Shown here: in pieces, positions 11,679 to 23,187 of the stretch
Layout of the letters: each line of letters opens with the position of its first letter
Position numbering within the stretch: the first letter of the stretch is position 1
DNA from: Phaeosaccion multiseriatum
Taxonomy: Eukaryota > Ochrophyta, other classes
Direction: 5' to 3'
DNA length: 64,000 nucleotides
Assembly: GCA_965112735.1 (NCBI GenBank)
Contig: OZ218951.1
Location: 1,240,001-1,304,000, forward strand
The notes under the pieces: model-generated
Seen by the model: the letters and a program-made list of their open reading frames with translations, nothing else
Database searches by the model: none
What the model was told of the DNA's origin: nothing
Translations under genes and position numbers: made by a program

Positions 11679-12579
11679 CTAGTGACTTATGCTTCTGCTG
11701 GTTCTTGCTACAGCGGCTGTCTCTCACGCAAGAAAAGTTCGAAGCAGGGAGGGGCGATCTGAAACTCACGCCGGTGAAAACCATTCCGTGAAGGGATCCA
11801 CAACTCCCTTGGCGGCAACGACGTGTAGGTCTATGGCAACAAAATCATCGCATGCTCTACATAAACAAAGTGGTTCCTACTTGGCTACTTGCTAAAACTA
11901 AACCATCTCTCGGGATGTTTCCAGACTGCAAGACAATCGTCAGTCCACACCCCCTCCTCGTCGCACGTCCGCCCCCCTCCACACCTTATCCTCCTCCTTC
12001 TCCTCTTTCTCATCCTTCTCTCGTAGTCAGCCTTCATCCGTGGGGATCCTGGTCAAGGGAAAGCCTTGCGTATTCCCGAGGGGGCGGGGTGAGTGAGCTC
12101 CACACGACCGGCCACGCACCACCTCCTCCTCCTCCGCCTCCCCTCCTTTCTCCTCCGCCTCCCCTCCTTCTCATCCGCCTCCGTACGTCTACGAAGCCTT
12201 GTGCTCCTCTCCTCGCAGCAAATCAATTGCCCTGTGCCATCAATCGCACACATCCAGGCCTCCTCACCGCAGCTCCACCACACCAGCCCATCAGCAGCGC
12301 CAGGATAAATCCATCGCAGCCCGCGGAGGGGAACAAGACAGCTGGGCGTGGCGGGTGACCACTACCTCACCCCCCCCCCTCCTCCTCCCCTGCCTCCTTA
12401 TCTTGCCCATCCAAGAAGCTAAGCGCCCGCGTCTTCCTTCTGCTCTGCTCATCCAAGTCGCGAAATGCCCCCGAACATACAATATTTCGACGGCCCTCCC
12501 CTCACTCCCCCCCCCCTCCACAGGTACCGCACCCTCCCCAGCGCACGCTGCTTGCCTGGGCCTGGGCCAAGCACTTCAA
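11679..12579. other. Tail-to-tail spacer without a recognised gene
   Basis: This stretch lies between the stop of the plus-strand gene (11678) and the stop of the minus-strand dioxygenase gene (12580). It holds CTCCTC-rich tracts (12120-12180) and no ORF with convincing protein composition. It presumably carries both 3' UTRs. I found no clear AATAAA on either strand close to the stops. Confidence 0.6.
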
Positions 12580-13938
12580 TCAGTTTGTCTTCTTGACGTC
12601 AGCAGGAGTCGCCTCTGCCCCGTTGCTTCCGCCCACCTTCCCTGCCTTCCCTCCCTTCCCCCTCTTCCCCAACAGCAGGCCCATGACAGCCCACACGAGG
12701 GAGACCCCCACGGTCGATTTGAGCAGATTCCAGGTGATGTCGGTCCACTCTTCACAATCCAAATCAGTGTAGTCGATGTCGTCGCCATTTGCCCACCTGT
12801 GGAGTTTCAGTTGTGCTCCACGTCAGTGATGTTAAGATACCAATCAAGGGAAGCAATCCATATCGATGCCATTGCCGAATGCTTCCATGGATAGCTCAAG
12901 CTGCACAATGTCGGTCAAGGGGTCCGTATATCGACATCGACTCCTCCTTCCCTGTGTGTTTCCCGGACAATCCAACTCAAACTCAAACTCAAACTCACCT
13001 TGTGTACATCTTCTCTTGGATGGTCCACCCCCGCTTGGAGCGAAGGGAATTGAAGGTATCGAGCAATGGCCAAGGCCTCTCGCGTAGGGTGTCGATATCA
13101 GAAAGAGAGTGGCCCCACTGACAAGGCAGGAAAGGAAGGAAGGAAGGAAGGAGGGAAGGAAGGAAGGAAGGAAGGAAGAAAGGAAAGGGGGAAGGGAGGG
13201 AGGGTGTGAGTGGGAGAGAAATGAGTGAGAGAGACAGGGAGAAAAGACATGGTTGGGGGGGAAAGAGCGAGAGGGTGTGAGAGAGAGAGAATGCCAGTGA
13301 GAGCCAGTGAGAGCCAAAATGAGCCAGTGTGTATGCCGGTCAAAGAAGGACCACTGGTACCACTGGTTGCGAGTCCCACATCCACCACAACCATTATTTT
13401 TCTTCCTTCCTCCTTCTTGTTCTTGTCACTAACCTGGTCCCATCTCAGCGCAAAGGTGGCCAAGCTAGGCAAGCGCAGTCTGTTGCCATCCGGCTCTCCT
13501 GCGAAGGAAATGTAGAACATGACACGCTCAGGCGCGTCCTCATCCTCGTGGCCACCCCCTCTGTGGATTGTGTTACAGTTCATGAGGGCAGCCGTGCCTG
13601 GGGGGGTAGTCGCACTCACACCACGCTCGTCGCATACGTCATCACTATAGGGTGGGTGGGTGGGGGTGAGGGCGTTGATGCAACCGTCCGACGCACCACA
13701 CACACAGACACACACACACACACATACACGAGCGCAGACGAGTCGTGTGAGCTTTGGTGTTCCACAGAGTGAGAGAAGCAAGTAGTGAAATGGTAAACCG
13801 AGGGATCGCGTGTAGTGTAGTGTGTCGTATGTGACCACCGTTAGGTTGTGTGGGGGCAGATCACAAACACGACGGCACGCGAGGCTACGTGACAAGACAG
13901 ACAGACAGGCAGACAGACAGGCAGACAGACAGACAGGC

Positions 13939-13969
<31 letters not shown>

Positions 13970-14052
13970 TAGACAGACAGACAGACAGACAGGCAGACAG
14001 ACTGGCAGACAGACAGACAGACAGACGGATAGACAAACAGACAGACAGACAT

Positions 14053-14083
<31 letters not shown>

Positions 14084-14757
14084 TACAGACAGACAGACAG
14101 ACAGACATACATACACACATACAGACAGACAGGACTGATGTAGAGGCATATGGGCACGCAGCGGCGGAGGTGACTCACTTGTCATCGACGTTATCCATGC
14201 ACCTGTGAGTGCCTGGGCACACGTCCGTGGGCCCCATGCCCTTTGTTGTCTCCTGAAGGAAGGAAGGAAGGGAGGAAGGAAGGAAAGACGGGAGGAAGGA
14301 AGGAAGGAAGAAAGAAAGAAAGGAATGAAGGAAGGAAGGAAGGAAGGAAGGAAGGAATGAAGGAAGGAACGAAGGAACGAAGGAAGGAAGGCACGAGAGG
14401 CGAGAGAGGGCAGAGCGGCCGAGGGCGGCGGAGGGCGGCGACAGCAGCATCAGCAGCAGCATCAGCAATAACGTATGATTGCCTGCATTTCTCTGTCTAC
14501 CTGTCTGTCCGTCTGTCTGATCACTCTGATCGTACCTGCAGGGGGATGAATACGGAGTACAATGGCACCACGGTGCTGGGGTCGTCGCCAGGCTCGCAGT
14601 CAGGGTGCCAGTTCTGCTGCACAGCCCCGGGCTTGGCGGTGATGGATGCCACCTTGAGTCAGGACGAGGAGGGCCATGTGGCCACAGGGGTGGCAATGGA
14701 TGGGGAGAGGGAGAGCGTATTTCAAGCGTCAGGGTCTCACCACCATCATCATCGTCG

Positions 14758-14827
<70 letters not shown>

Positions 14828-16037
14828 CGTCCTCGCCCTCCTCTTCCTCCTCCTCTTCCTCCTCCTCCTCCTCCTCCTCCTCCTCATCCCCATCATCTCC
14901 TCATCCTTGCCGGTGAAACGCATCCCTCGGGCGGGCCCCTGCCTGCAAGCGCTAACGAAGCAAGAAAAGGCATACACTTTCTCTGCTCTGCTCTGCTCGC
15001 TCAGCTCAGCTTGTAAGCTCAGCTTTGCGACCTCAAATTCTTGGCTGGAGATGGCTCTTACTTCAACAAGGGCGGCGTTCTCCCCGATCAGTCTCTCCAT
15101 GGTGGGTCGAAGGAGCTTGTGCTGGCACACTTCAATCAAAGCCTTAGTCAAGATTGGGTCGTCGTGCACCCCCAATCTGAGGTGATGCCTGAAGGTGATG
15201 GAAGGGGAGGGAGGGGGGGAGCGAGAGAGGGAGATTAGAGGCTTCCGGGGAGGGAGGGAGGGGGAGAGGGAAAAGCGTAAGAGGCTTACGTGGAGGGAGA
15301 GAGCCAGACTAGAGCTAAATGCGAGGGAGGATGAAGGAGAGAAGGAGGGAGGGAGGGCGAGAGGGAGGGACGGAGGGAGGGAGAGGGAGAGGGGAGGGAG
15401 CGAGGAAGGGAGGGAGGCAGGCCGGAAGGGAGGGAGGCAGGCCGGCAGGCAGGGAGGGAGGGCGGGAGGGCGGGAGGGATGGCAGGAGAACACACACTGC
15501 GAGAAGATGCGCTGCGCTGGATCTACTTCGGCAGAGGACTTGACCCTCTAATCGTTTTGGAGCACTCACATCCCCAGTTCCTCTTCTCCTCTCAGGCCTC
15601 TTGGAGGATTGCTGCACACACCCACACACACATCCACACACACACCTGTTCTTCCCTTTCAACACAAAGAACTCCGTCAGCTTTGCCTCGTTCTGCGCGA
15701 CCAGATATGCCCGGAGCTCCGCCGCTGTCTCCTCACTCAACGCACCCTCGAAAAAGCCAACCCCATGATGGTCCACGAGCTCAATGGCTCCCTCCACCTC
15801 GGCCGATGACGGGCTCTCTGTAGGCCGGGGTATAGTCAGCTCAGTGATGCTGGAGGTGGTGATGTTGCGCCAATCGCAGTCTGGCTCCAAGTCGTATCCC
15901 TCTGGCGTGGGGCGCCCGTAGTTGTCGGCTGGAGCAACAAGAATGTAGATCGTGAAGAGCGCACCGAAGCAGAAGATGTAGGACAGCACGAGCAGCGTTT
16001 TCACGGCCACCGAGACGGCTCTCATGATGCGAGGCAT
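12580..16037 (-). CDS. Membrane-anchored phytanoyl-CoA-dioxygenase-like (PhyH) Fe(II)/2-oxoglutarate oxygenase
   Basis: Proposed exons in transcript order are 16037-15646, 15611-15570, 15188-15032, 14652-14536, 14252-14179, 13644-13434, 13117-12999, 12900-12841 and 12796-12580. Phases agree and the CDS is 1389 nt (462 residues). The iron-binding triad is visible: His213 and Asp215 in Asn-Trp-His-Pro-Asp, and His288 in Thr-Ile-His-Arg-Gly-Gly. Arg301, 13 residues on, fits the 2-oxoglutarate-binding Arg of the family. Also typical are Val-Cys-Pro-Gly-Thr-His and Pro-Pro-Gly-Thr-Ala. A hydrophobic segment at residues 9-33 and another near 412-433 suggest membrane anchoring at both ends, unusual for PhyH enzymes. 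The substrate cannot be told. The donor after residue 197 (GTCGCA) and the 42-nt exon 2 are the least certain parts. Confidence 0.82.
13129..13200. repeat. GGAA/GGGA purine array (TTCC on the transcript) before an acceptor
   Basis: On the transcribed minus strand this is a TTCC tract immediately upstream of the acceptor for exon 13117-12999. It supplies the polypyrimidine tract. Confidence 0.8.
13896..14124. repeat. GACA tetranucleotide microsatellite, about 230 bp
   Basis: A long (GACA)n array with GGCA, GATA and CATA variants lies in the intron 13645-14178 of the PhyH-like gene. Reading frames through it (CLSV repeats) are artefacts. Confidence 0.95.
14253..14392. repeat. GGAA array (TTCC on the transcript) running into a splice acceptor
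   Basis: On the minus strand the TTCC array ends in CCTTCAG, the acceptor of exon 14252-14179, so the microsatellite itself forms the 3' splice site. Confidence 0.85.
14742..14886. repeat. CAT then CTC trinucleotide arrays in an intron
   Basis: About 80 bp of (CAT)n followed by (CTC)n lie in the intron 14653-15031 of the PhyH-like gene. The poly-His and poly-Ser frames through it are not genes. Confidence 0.9.
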
Positions 16038-16392
16038 TATGCGTCCCCTGGACGAACGGACTCGCGTTCTTGCAAGTGTGGCGGCGTGTCGAGGAAATCA
16101 GGATAGTTGACCTATCCCCGCGCTAATTCGCTGTTGCTCGTCAAGCTGAAATTTTTTCCACATCATTTGTAAATTGAACTGGAAGGCCATTTTCGGGAAA
16201 TTTGAAATTTATCAGAATTTTACGGAATGCTAAGGCACGTGGGCGCGTGCGTGGTGCCGCCCAGCCAGTGGGTAGCAGCACGCCTTCAGGCCCGCACTCC
16301 TCGGAGGGGCAGGGAGGCGGAAAAAAACAAACAAAAAAACTTCAGCCAGCACTGATCACGTGGGGCACGTCAGTGACGGGACGTCTTCCTCC
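16038..16392. promoter_or_regulatory. Upstream region of the PhyH-like gene
   Basis: No gene is seen. Two AT-rich stretches (about 16145-16170 and 16196-16222) are conspicuous in otherwise GC-rich DNA and could be core promoter elements. Beyond about 16393 the sequence becomes homologous to the second FNIP locus. Confidence 0.35.
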
Positions 16393-17870
16393 TTGCTCTT
16401 AATTGTCCGATTCACTCCCAGCTCACACACTCTCTCCTCCTCATTCTCTCGATTCTCCTACTCACTCCCTTCGCCTTCATCCTCTTCCGCCGTCTCGTCG
16501 CTTTCATCATCATCCTCAATCTCCCTCCCAGTTCCCTTTATGGGAACTAGTCCCTCCCTCACCTCAAGCCCTTTGGGAAGGCGTGCAGGCAGTGGGTATT
16601 CCTCCCCAACCTTGAGCTGCAACAGGCCAGCAGGCAATCTGCCCAGAGGTTTGTCGTAATCTCGGCCCAGCTTGAGAGACCAGAGAGAGGAAGGGAGCTT
16701 CAGAGGGTCGGGAAAAAAGCTTCCCCACGACCACCTCCTCGATGCCACAAGGAAGCACCACCTGCTTCGTTCGCGGTCAAAAGTGAGCCTTTTCAGCGCT
16801 TCCGGGAGGACAATGGGGGTGTTGAGCCTCGAGAAAAAGGGTAAACCTTAGCTCCTCCAGTGAGCTGGGCTGAATCACCTCACAATTGAAGGCACAGCCA
16901 AATTTGATCTTCTTCAGCGAACTTGGCAGAGTCACGTTCATGTCCTGATAGAAGGCCGTGCCGATTCTGATCTTCTTGAGCGACGCAGGGGGCTCCAGAG
17001 GCCTGTTGAAACGCTCCCCGAGCTCCAGCTCCGCAAGCGAGCTCGGCAAAGTCAACTCCCCGTTGAATGTAGATCGCACGTCGAATTTGAGCTTTCTTCA
17101 GCGACGCAGGGAGGGCCAGATGTCCACAAAAATGCTCCCCCAGCGCCAGCTCCTCGAGTGAGCTCGGTAGAGTAAAACTTGATTGAATCTAGACTCAACG
17201 TGGAAGTGGATCTTCTTCAGAGAGGCAGGAAACTTCAGAGGTTTGTTGAAAAAAAACCCGAGCTCCTCCTCCTCCACACCACAAGGGAGGACCAGCTGCT
17301 GATTGAAGCCAACGCCAAAAATGATCGTCTTCAGCGAGGTAGGGAGTACAATCCGTTGGTTGAAATTCCTTCCGAACACCGCCTCCTCCACTGTGTCGGG
17401 TAGAGCCACGTTGGACTCATGGAAAGAGTGGAAGAACGAAACACGCTTGACCGATTTGGGCAACAGCGCCAAGACTTTCGCGGAGAGCACCTTACCACCG
17501 GTGCCCAGCCACAAAACGGTGACGCAATAAGTGCCCCTCTTGGAAATCTGTCCAGCCATTGTCCGAAGTCTCTTTGCATCGCTCTGCCCCCGACTGCTGC
17601 CCGCCTTCATGAGCCTTTCCCCAGGACCTTGTCTCTAAAATTGAGAAGTTTCCGCCCTCTCCTTTCAGCGCACTCAGCATGCCCAGCATACGCTGCCTCA
17701 CATCGCTAGGCATGTCTCTTCGAACACCATTGTGCGGGGCGTCACCTCATCAATCTCCTTGCACAGGCCATCGGCCCCACAGGGGCCCTGTCGGAAGTGA
17801 GGCGGGCCGCGGTCTTCAAAGCCGCGGCCTTTAAGGCCCTCAAAGCCGCGGCAGCGTTCCATATTGATGC
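16393..17870 (-). pseudogene. FNIP-repeat protein pseudogene, copy A
   Basis: Read on the minus strand, this segment encodes tandem repeats of about 21-22 residues with the pattern Phe-Asn-x2-x-x-Leu-Pro-x-Ser-Leu-Lys-x-Leu-x-Phe-Gly. This matches FNIP repeats known from Dictyostelium and large DNA viruses. Frames have to be changed several times: near 17170 (one base extra or missing), near 17095 (one extra A in the Lys-Lys-Leu repeat), near 16840 and near 16750. Separate open pieces are 17610-17098, 17079-16777 and 16748-16458, the last ending in an acidic tail and a stop at 16458. An N-terminal remnant (Ala-Leu-Lys-Thr-Ala-Ala-Arg-Leu) is visible near 17800. The start of the block lies only about 130 bp from the HIS7 ATG. 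Assembly error is possible, but copy B is also broken, at different places. Confidence 0.75.
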
Positions 17871-17999
17871 GCTCCATGTCCTCTCTTCCTCTCCTTTTTC
17901 GGAAATCTCCGTGTGGTGGGGGGGGGGGGTTAGTTTTCAGTTTTCATTTCCTTTGCATCTTTCATTTCCTCTTATTTGCTTCACGGTGTGCTCAGGGCT

Positions 18000-20900
18000 A
18001 TGAGCGGGGAGCCTGAGGTCAAGCGGAGTAAGACGGCTGGGGCCGGTGGCTCCAAGCCGGTGATCAGCTTCCTCGACTACGGAGCCGGGAATGTTCGCAG
18101 CGTCCGGAACGCCTTGACCTCGTTGGGCTACACCATCAGCGACGTGACCAAGCCAGAGGACCTCGACGGCGCTCAGGTGAGAGGAAAGGACGGATTGTGA
18201 CGATATTGGCCTTCTCCCTCAGCCAGTCCCTCTCGCGCATTCCAGCGTCGACGGAGACCTTCGCTCACTTGCATGTCTCTGTTGCTCTCCTTGCTCCTCC
18301 CTTCTCCTTCCCTCCCCTCCCACCAGGTTGTGGTCTTTCCCGGCGTCGGTAGTTTTGGGAGTGCCATCAACACGCTCGACGCGCAGGGATTCACCGAGCC
18401 TTTGAGGCGGTACCTGCAGGCTGACAGGCCCTTCTTCGGCATCTGCCTGGGGATGCAGACCCTGTTTGAGGGCAGCGAGGAGTCAGTGGGACACAAGGGT
18501 CTGGGTATCATTCCAGGCACCGTCAAAGCCTTTGACAACAAGCAGGTGAGGAATTTTACATGTGGGGAGTGCCTACCATGGAGGGCGAGGCTTTTCCTTC
18601 CGATGGTTGCATATATCTCACTCCTCTCCCCACCCTCTCTTGGACCTACAACTCGAAGATCGACTCGGGTCACAGTCTTGTTACCTTCTTTTGATGTCCA
18701 ATTGCTTCGCCCCACTCTTGCTCACTCTAATCCACTCGGTGCTCCTCTATCCTGCTCTTTTCCGCTCAACTCTACCCCAATCTCCTCCCCACTCCTCTCT
18801 GCTCTTCTTTGCTGCTCTGGCCTCAGGTGACCTCCCCGCACATCGGTTGGAACGGAGTGCTGCAGCAGAAGCCGTCTACGGTGGGCGCGTGTCTGGAGGC
18901 GGATGACATGATGTACTATGTTCACAGCTACCGCGCTCTGCCCTCAGAGCAGAACAAGGACTGGGTCCTGTCCACGTGAGTTTGTGGCTCTACACGACTG
19001 CACGTGTGGAGGGTGTCGAATGCCTACTTGTGTATGCACATGTGCGCGTGTGCGGGCGTGCGTGCGTCTTTGTGTGTGTAGGTCCGCTTCCTCGCGCCCT
19101 TTTCTCTCTCTGGACTCCCTTTCTTGTTGGTGTGTGCGGCCCTCCCGAAACGTATCAGCTGCCCCCGCTTCCGTTCCAGCCCTTCGTTGCCCGCCTTTTC
19201 CCTCTAGTCTTTCTCCCCCACCGCCCCAGCCATCCGACTCCTCCTCACCCTTGCCCACTCACCACCCCCGCCCCCCACCCCCCCCCCTTCTCTCTGTCTC
19301 TCCATCAGATGCACCTACGGTGAGCCTGAGAACCCCGACTTTATCGCGGCCATCCAAAAAGGCAATGTCGTGGCCTGCCAATTCCACCCGGAGAAGAGCG
19401 GTCAGGTCGGTCTGAAACTGCTCAAGGTGTTTCTGGAGGGCCTGAGTGGAGACGGTGAGGCAGCAGCAACACCACCACCAGCACCACCAGCAGCAGCATC
19501 AGGAACAGGCAAGCGAAGAACGAGACTGGGCAAGCGTATTGTGGCGTGCCTTGACGTGCGTACAAACGACGACGGAGACCTTGTCGTGACCAAGGGCGAT
19601 CAATACGACGTCCGAGAAAGGGGGGGGGGGGGAGATGGCAATGGCGTCGTCGTCGCCAACGGGGGCACAGCAGTTGGTGATGCGGAGAAGGGGCAGGTGC
19701 GCAACCTGGGCAAGCCTGTGGAGCTGTCTGCGCGGTACTATGATGAAGGCGCGGACGAGATTTGCTTCCTCAATATCACCTCCTTTCGGGAGGGAGTGCT
19801 CGAGGACGCACCCATGCTCAAGGTGAGGGCGGTGGGAATGGGAATTTGGCAGTGAATGGGGATGGTGAGGCCAAAAGACGCGTATGTGCACGTGTGGGTG
19901 TGGGGATGATGGGGATGGAAGGCCTACTAACCAACTATGGCCGTGCGTGTGTGTGTGTGCCTTTTATTGCAGAGTCACGAACCTCTCTCACATACTCACG
20001 TACTCCCCTCCCCGTCTGCTGATTTGGTCGGTCGGCGGTGGCGTTGACAACCCAAACCCACACCCACATATTGTGTGTGGTGCCTGCCTGCCCACCAACC
20101 TACGCCCCCTTGCCCTGTTTATTGGTTCACCCAACCTGCACTGTAGGTGCTGGAGCGTGCATCAGAACGTGTGTTCGTGCCCCTCACCGTGGGCGGAGGC
20201 ATTCGCGGCTACACCGCCGCCGATGGACAAACCTACACGGCCCTTGAGGTAGCGGCGAGGTACTTTAGAGCCGGTGCGGACAAAATCTCGCTAGGCAGCG
20301 ATGCAGTCTACGCGGCTGAGACGCTGGGAGCAGGGCTGGGTGGTGGAGACAAGGACCCGGATGGCAGCAGCAGCATTGAGCAAATCAGTCATCGCTACGG
20401 CAGGCAAGCAGTGGTGGTGAGCGTTGATCCAAGGAGGGTCTATGTCAAGGCGCCTGAGGATGCCTCGACGCACAATGTGCTCCACATTCCCGATTACCCT
20501 GGGCCGAATGGGGAGCAGTATGCGTGGTACCAAGCCACTGTCAAGGGGGGGAGGGAGGGGAGGGATTTGGATGCAGTGGAGTTGGCGAGGAGATGCGAGC
20601 GGCTCGGGGCTGGGGAGCTGCTGTTGAACTGTGTCGATATGGACGGGCAGAAGAAGGTGAGGAGAGAGGAGAGGGAAGGAGGGCTATAGAGAGAGAGGCA
20701 GGGGAGGAGAGGAGGGAGGGAGGGAGGGAGGGAGGGAGGGAGGGAGGGAGGGAGGGAGGGAGAGAAAGGAGGAGGGAGGTGGAGAGAGAGGGGCATGTTG
20801 GAGCGCTAGTATATAGACCGACCCTCCCATCCTCCACACGAAAGTACAGTCTCTTTGAAACTACCTCTGCTCATGCTGTCAATCTGACCGCACGCCGCTC

Positions 20901-21883
20901 CCCCCCCCTTCCCTCCCCTTCATTCTCCTTCACTGCTGTGTGTGTGGGAGACGCAGGGCTTCGACTTGGTGCTAGTGAAGGCCATCATGTCTGCGGTCAC
21001 CATCCCGGTCGTCGCCAGCAGGTGAGTGACGGGCGTGTCATCGATATTTTGGATCGAGGAAGCGATTTATTATGGTCTAATCAACTGAAGTGAACTGAAC
21101 TCTTATCCCCTGGTATTTTGATAGCAGCCTCTGCTACGCTCTCTCTCTCTCTCTCCCCACGTTGTCAATGCTCTCTCCACTGCCCCACATCACCGATGAG
21201 GCCCTTGTGTTCCTCCTTCGCCGGCATCTTTGTTGACTTTCCGCCGCTTTGTGTATGCGTGTGTAATGTGTGTCGTGTGCGTAGTCTGATTACCGCTTCC
21301 AATATTTTACTGACACTGAAATTGAAGTATTGAAGTATTGAAGTATTTGCAACTATCCCTTCCGTTCTCCCCTCTACAGCGGCGCCGGAGCCCCCGAGCA
21401 CTTTTCGCAAGTGTTCGACGTCACCGACGTGCAGGCGGCACTCGCTGCAGGTGTGTCTACACACATGCACACACACACATACACACACGCACGCACACAC
21501 ACACACACACACACATACACACACGCACACACACGCACACATACAAACACACCGTTGAGGGGGGGTGCGGTGGGGGGGGGGCTGGTTCGAGCTGTACCTT
21601 GTATATAGCCTCTCTGCGTCTTTTTGTTCTTTGCTGACATACACGCCTCGGCCTCCCTCCAAACTTGCCCCCAATAGAGTGTGTCTGTGTCGCCACCTTA
21701 CGCCTCACCACCAGCCCCCTCCATACTCGTCTTTCTGTCTGCACCACACGTCCTTGTTCTTCTTGCTCTGCTTGTTATCATTCTCCCCCTGCGCCAGGCA
21801 TCTTCCACCGAAAGGAGGTGGCGATCAGCGAGGTCAAGTCGCACCTGAGGGAGAAGGGCATCCTGGTCCGCTCGGCAGCCTAG
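18000..21883 (+). CDS. HIS7: Imidazole glycerol phosphate synthase, fused glutaminase-cyclase (HisHF)
   Basis: Exons are 18000-18176, 18327-18545, 18827-18975, 19309-19822, 20147-20656, 20957-21021, 21380-21450 and 21798-21883 (1791 nt, 596 residues). The enzyme makes imidazole glycerol phosphate and AICAR from PRFAR and glutamine, the branch step of histidine and purine synthesis. The N-terminal class I glutamine amidotransferase (about 20-215) has nucleophile Cys99 in Gly-Ile-Cys-Leu-Gly-Met, and His208 and Glu210 in Phe-His-Pro-Glu. The C-terminal (beta-alpha)8 cyclase (about 250-596) has catalytic Asp264 in Cys-Leu-Asp-Val-Arg and Asp517 in Cys-Val-Asp-Met-Asp. The Thr-Val-Gly-Gly-Gly-Ile-Arg motif is intact. 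The fusion order is that of fungal HIS7 and plant HISN4. The odd feature is an extra Gly-rich loop around 19615-19692 containing the dispersed motif and a G-run. No transit peptide is obvious. Confidence 0.97.
19666..19685 (+). repeat. Dispersed motif inserted in the HIS7 cyclase loop
   Basis: CACAGCAGTTGGTGATGCGG is read as Thr-Ala-Val-Gly-Asp-Ala. It sits in a loop that is only about six residues long in yeast HIS7 but over 25 residues here. Confidence 0.8.
20700..20770. repeat. GGGA microsatellite after a 5' splice site
   Basis: About 15 GGGA units on the coding strand lie in the HIS7 intron 20657-20956, starting roughly 45 bases after the donor. Confidence 0.9.
21462..21554. repeat. CA dinucleotide microsatellite in a HIS7 intron
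   Basis: An imperfect (CA)n tract with CG variants lies just inside the intron that follows the 71-nt exon 21380-21450. Confidence 0.9.
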
Positions 21884-22597
21884 TACAGCTTTGCACTGTC
21901 CCGCAAAGTCCAGCACAGCGCGCCAGCAGGGTATCCCAGCACTACATGTTGTAATAGGCAGTAGGCAAGTCCTTTCAAAGTCGAAGCGGTGTGTAGCTGA
22001 CGAAGTTAGGGCTCAGGGGACCAAGTGGCAGCTTCACGTCTCGTTGGGGAGGGCGCCGGCTTATTGCATGTGCATTCGGAGTAATTATTGGCAGCGCCTC
22101 TCATTAATTTAAGACGAAAGTGTGTGGGGGGGGGGTGGAGGGAGGGGGGGGGTAACACGTTTGATTTGATTCCTGTAAGTCAATAAAAATCCCCGGGGGC
22201 CCACTCCGTTTATCAACTCGGGGGACGCTGAACACCTCAGCAGAGTCAGCAGAGAGGGAGGAGAGAAGCAGCACCGCGCGAGGTATGTTACGTGCTGGAC
22301 ATGTACAGCTTTTGCTGGATCCCCTTTCTCCCCTCTCTCCCGCTGCCCTTGGGCCTCCAACTCCTTTCGCGCCTCCTCTTGGCACGAACGTACTGGGCCT
22401 CTTTCCCCGCCCTCGTTCTTCTGTTATATTCTCACTGAACGCTGCTGTCCTAAACTCCGTCCCGCACTACTCAACCTTGTTCCAATGCAGGATCCTTCGA
22501 GATAGTCTGCTGGCTGGAGGCTGACTCACTGGAAAAAACGGCACCACGACAAGACTCCAGAGAGGAAGACGGCACAGTTACCGCGATCCATGGAGAA
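21884..22597. other. HIS7 3' flank and PP2C 5' flank
   Basis: No gene is seen between the HIS7 stop and the PP2C start. A G-run of 8-9 bases lies near 22125-22155 and an AATAAA at 22182. Confidence 0.5.
22182..22187 (+). promoter_or_regulatory. Possible AATAAA polyadenylation signal for HIS7
   Basis: An AATAAA hexamer lies about 300 bases after the HIS7 stop on the same strand. The distance is rather long, and whether the organism uses this signal is unknown. Confidence 0.3.
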
Positions 22598-23155
22598 ATG
22601 ATTTCCTCGAGTTGCAGGAGAGGTATTGTCGGAGCTAGGAGAGCCCGTCTGCGGCGGGCTACTACTGGAGGAGGAGGAGGAGAGTTTTTGGAAGTGGAAG
22701 AAAGCTTCCTTGGCACGGCCGGGAGGAGAAGGAGAAAGAGCTGCAGCAGCGCTTGCCTGGGACGGGAGCCCATTCACAGCACATTGAATTGCGGTAGCCG
22801 CAACGAAAAGGTGCTGAATGGGGGAAGCGTGGAAGCAGCCGTCGTAGCGGTGGTGGGGGGAGGACAGGGGAGAGGTAGTAGCGCCACACTCACTAGAAGA
22901 CGACGGCTGGCACAGCAAGGGCCGCTGGCGATGGGGATTTCAATGCGGCTCCCGCCATATCCTCTGGACGGTAGTAAAAGTAGTCGAAGAGTTAGCAGTT
23001 CAAGTGCGCGTAGTAGTATCAGTGGTGGTAGTAGCGGTAGAAGCGTGAGCAGGACAAGCACCAGCGAGCAACAGCACGCCTACTCGAGCTCGACAAAGAA
23101 CTTGTCATCTATTGCTGTTGTGGAGGGAGTGTATCGCAGTGGCGGTAGAAGTAGT

Positions 23156-23187
<32 letters not shown>

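Noticed and set aside
11679-12579. Small gene in the spacer (frames at 11689-11895 and 11852-12358)
   Set aside because: The translations are low in information, change composition abruptly and have no supporting splice or homology features.
13896-14124. CRISPR-like regularly spaced array
   Set aside because: It is a simple GACA microsatellite without spacers, inside an intron of a eukaryotic gene.
14605-14916. His- or Ser-rich ORF over the CAT repeat
   Set aside because: It is produced only by the trinucleotide array and lies antisense to, and within an intron of, the dioxygenase gene.
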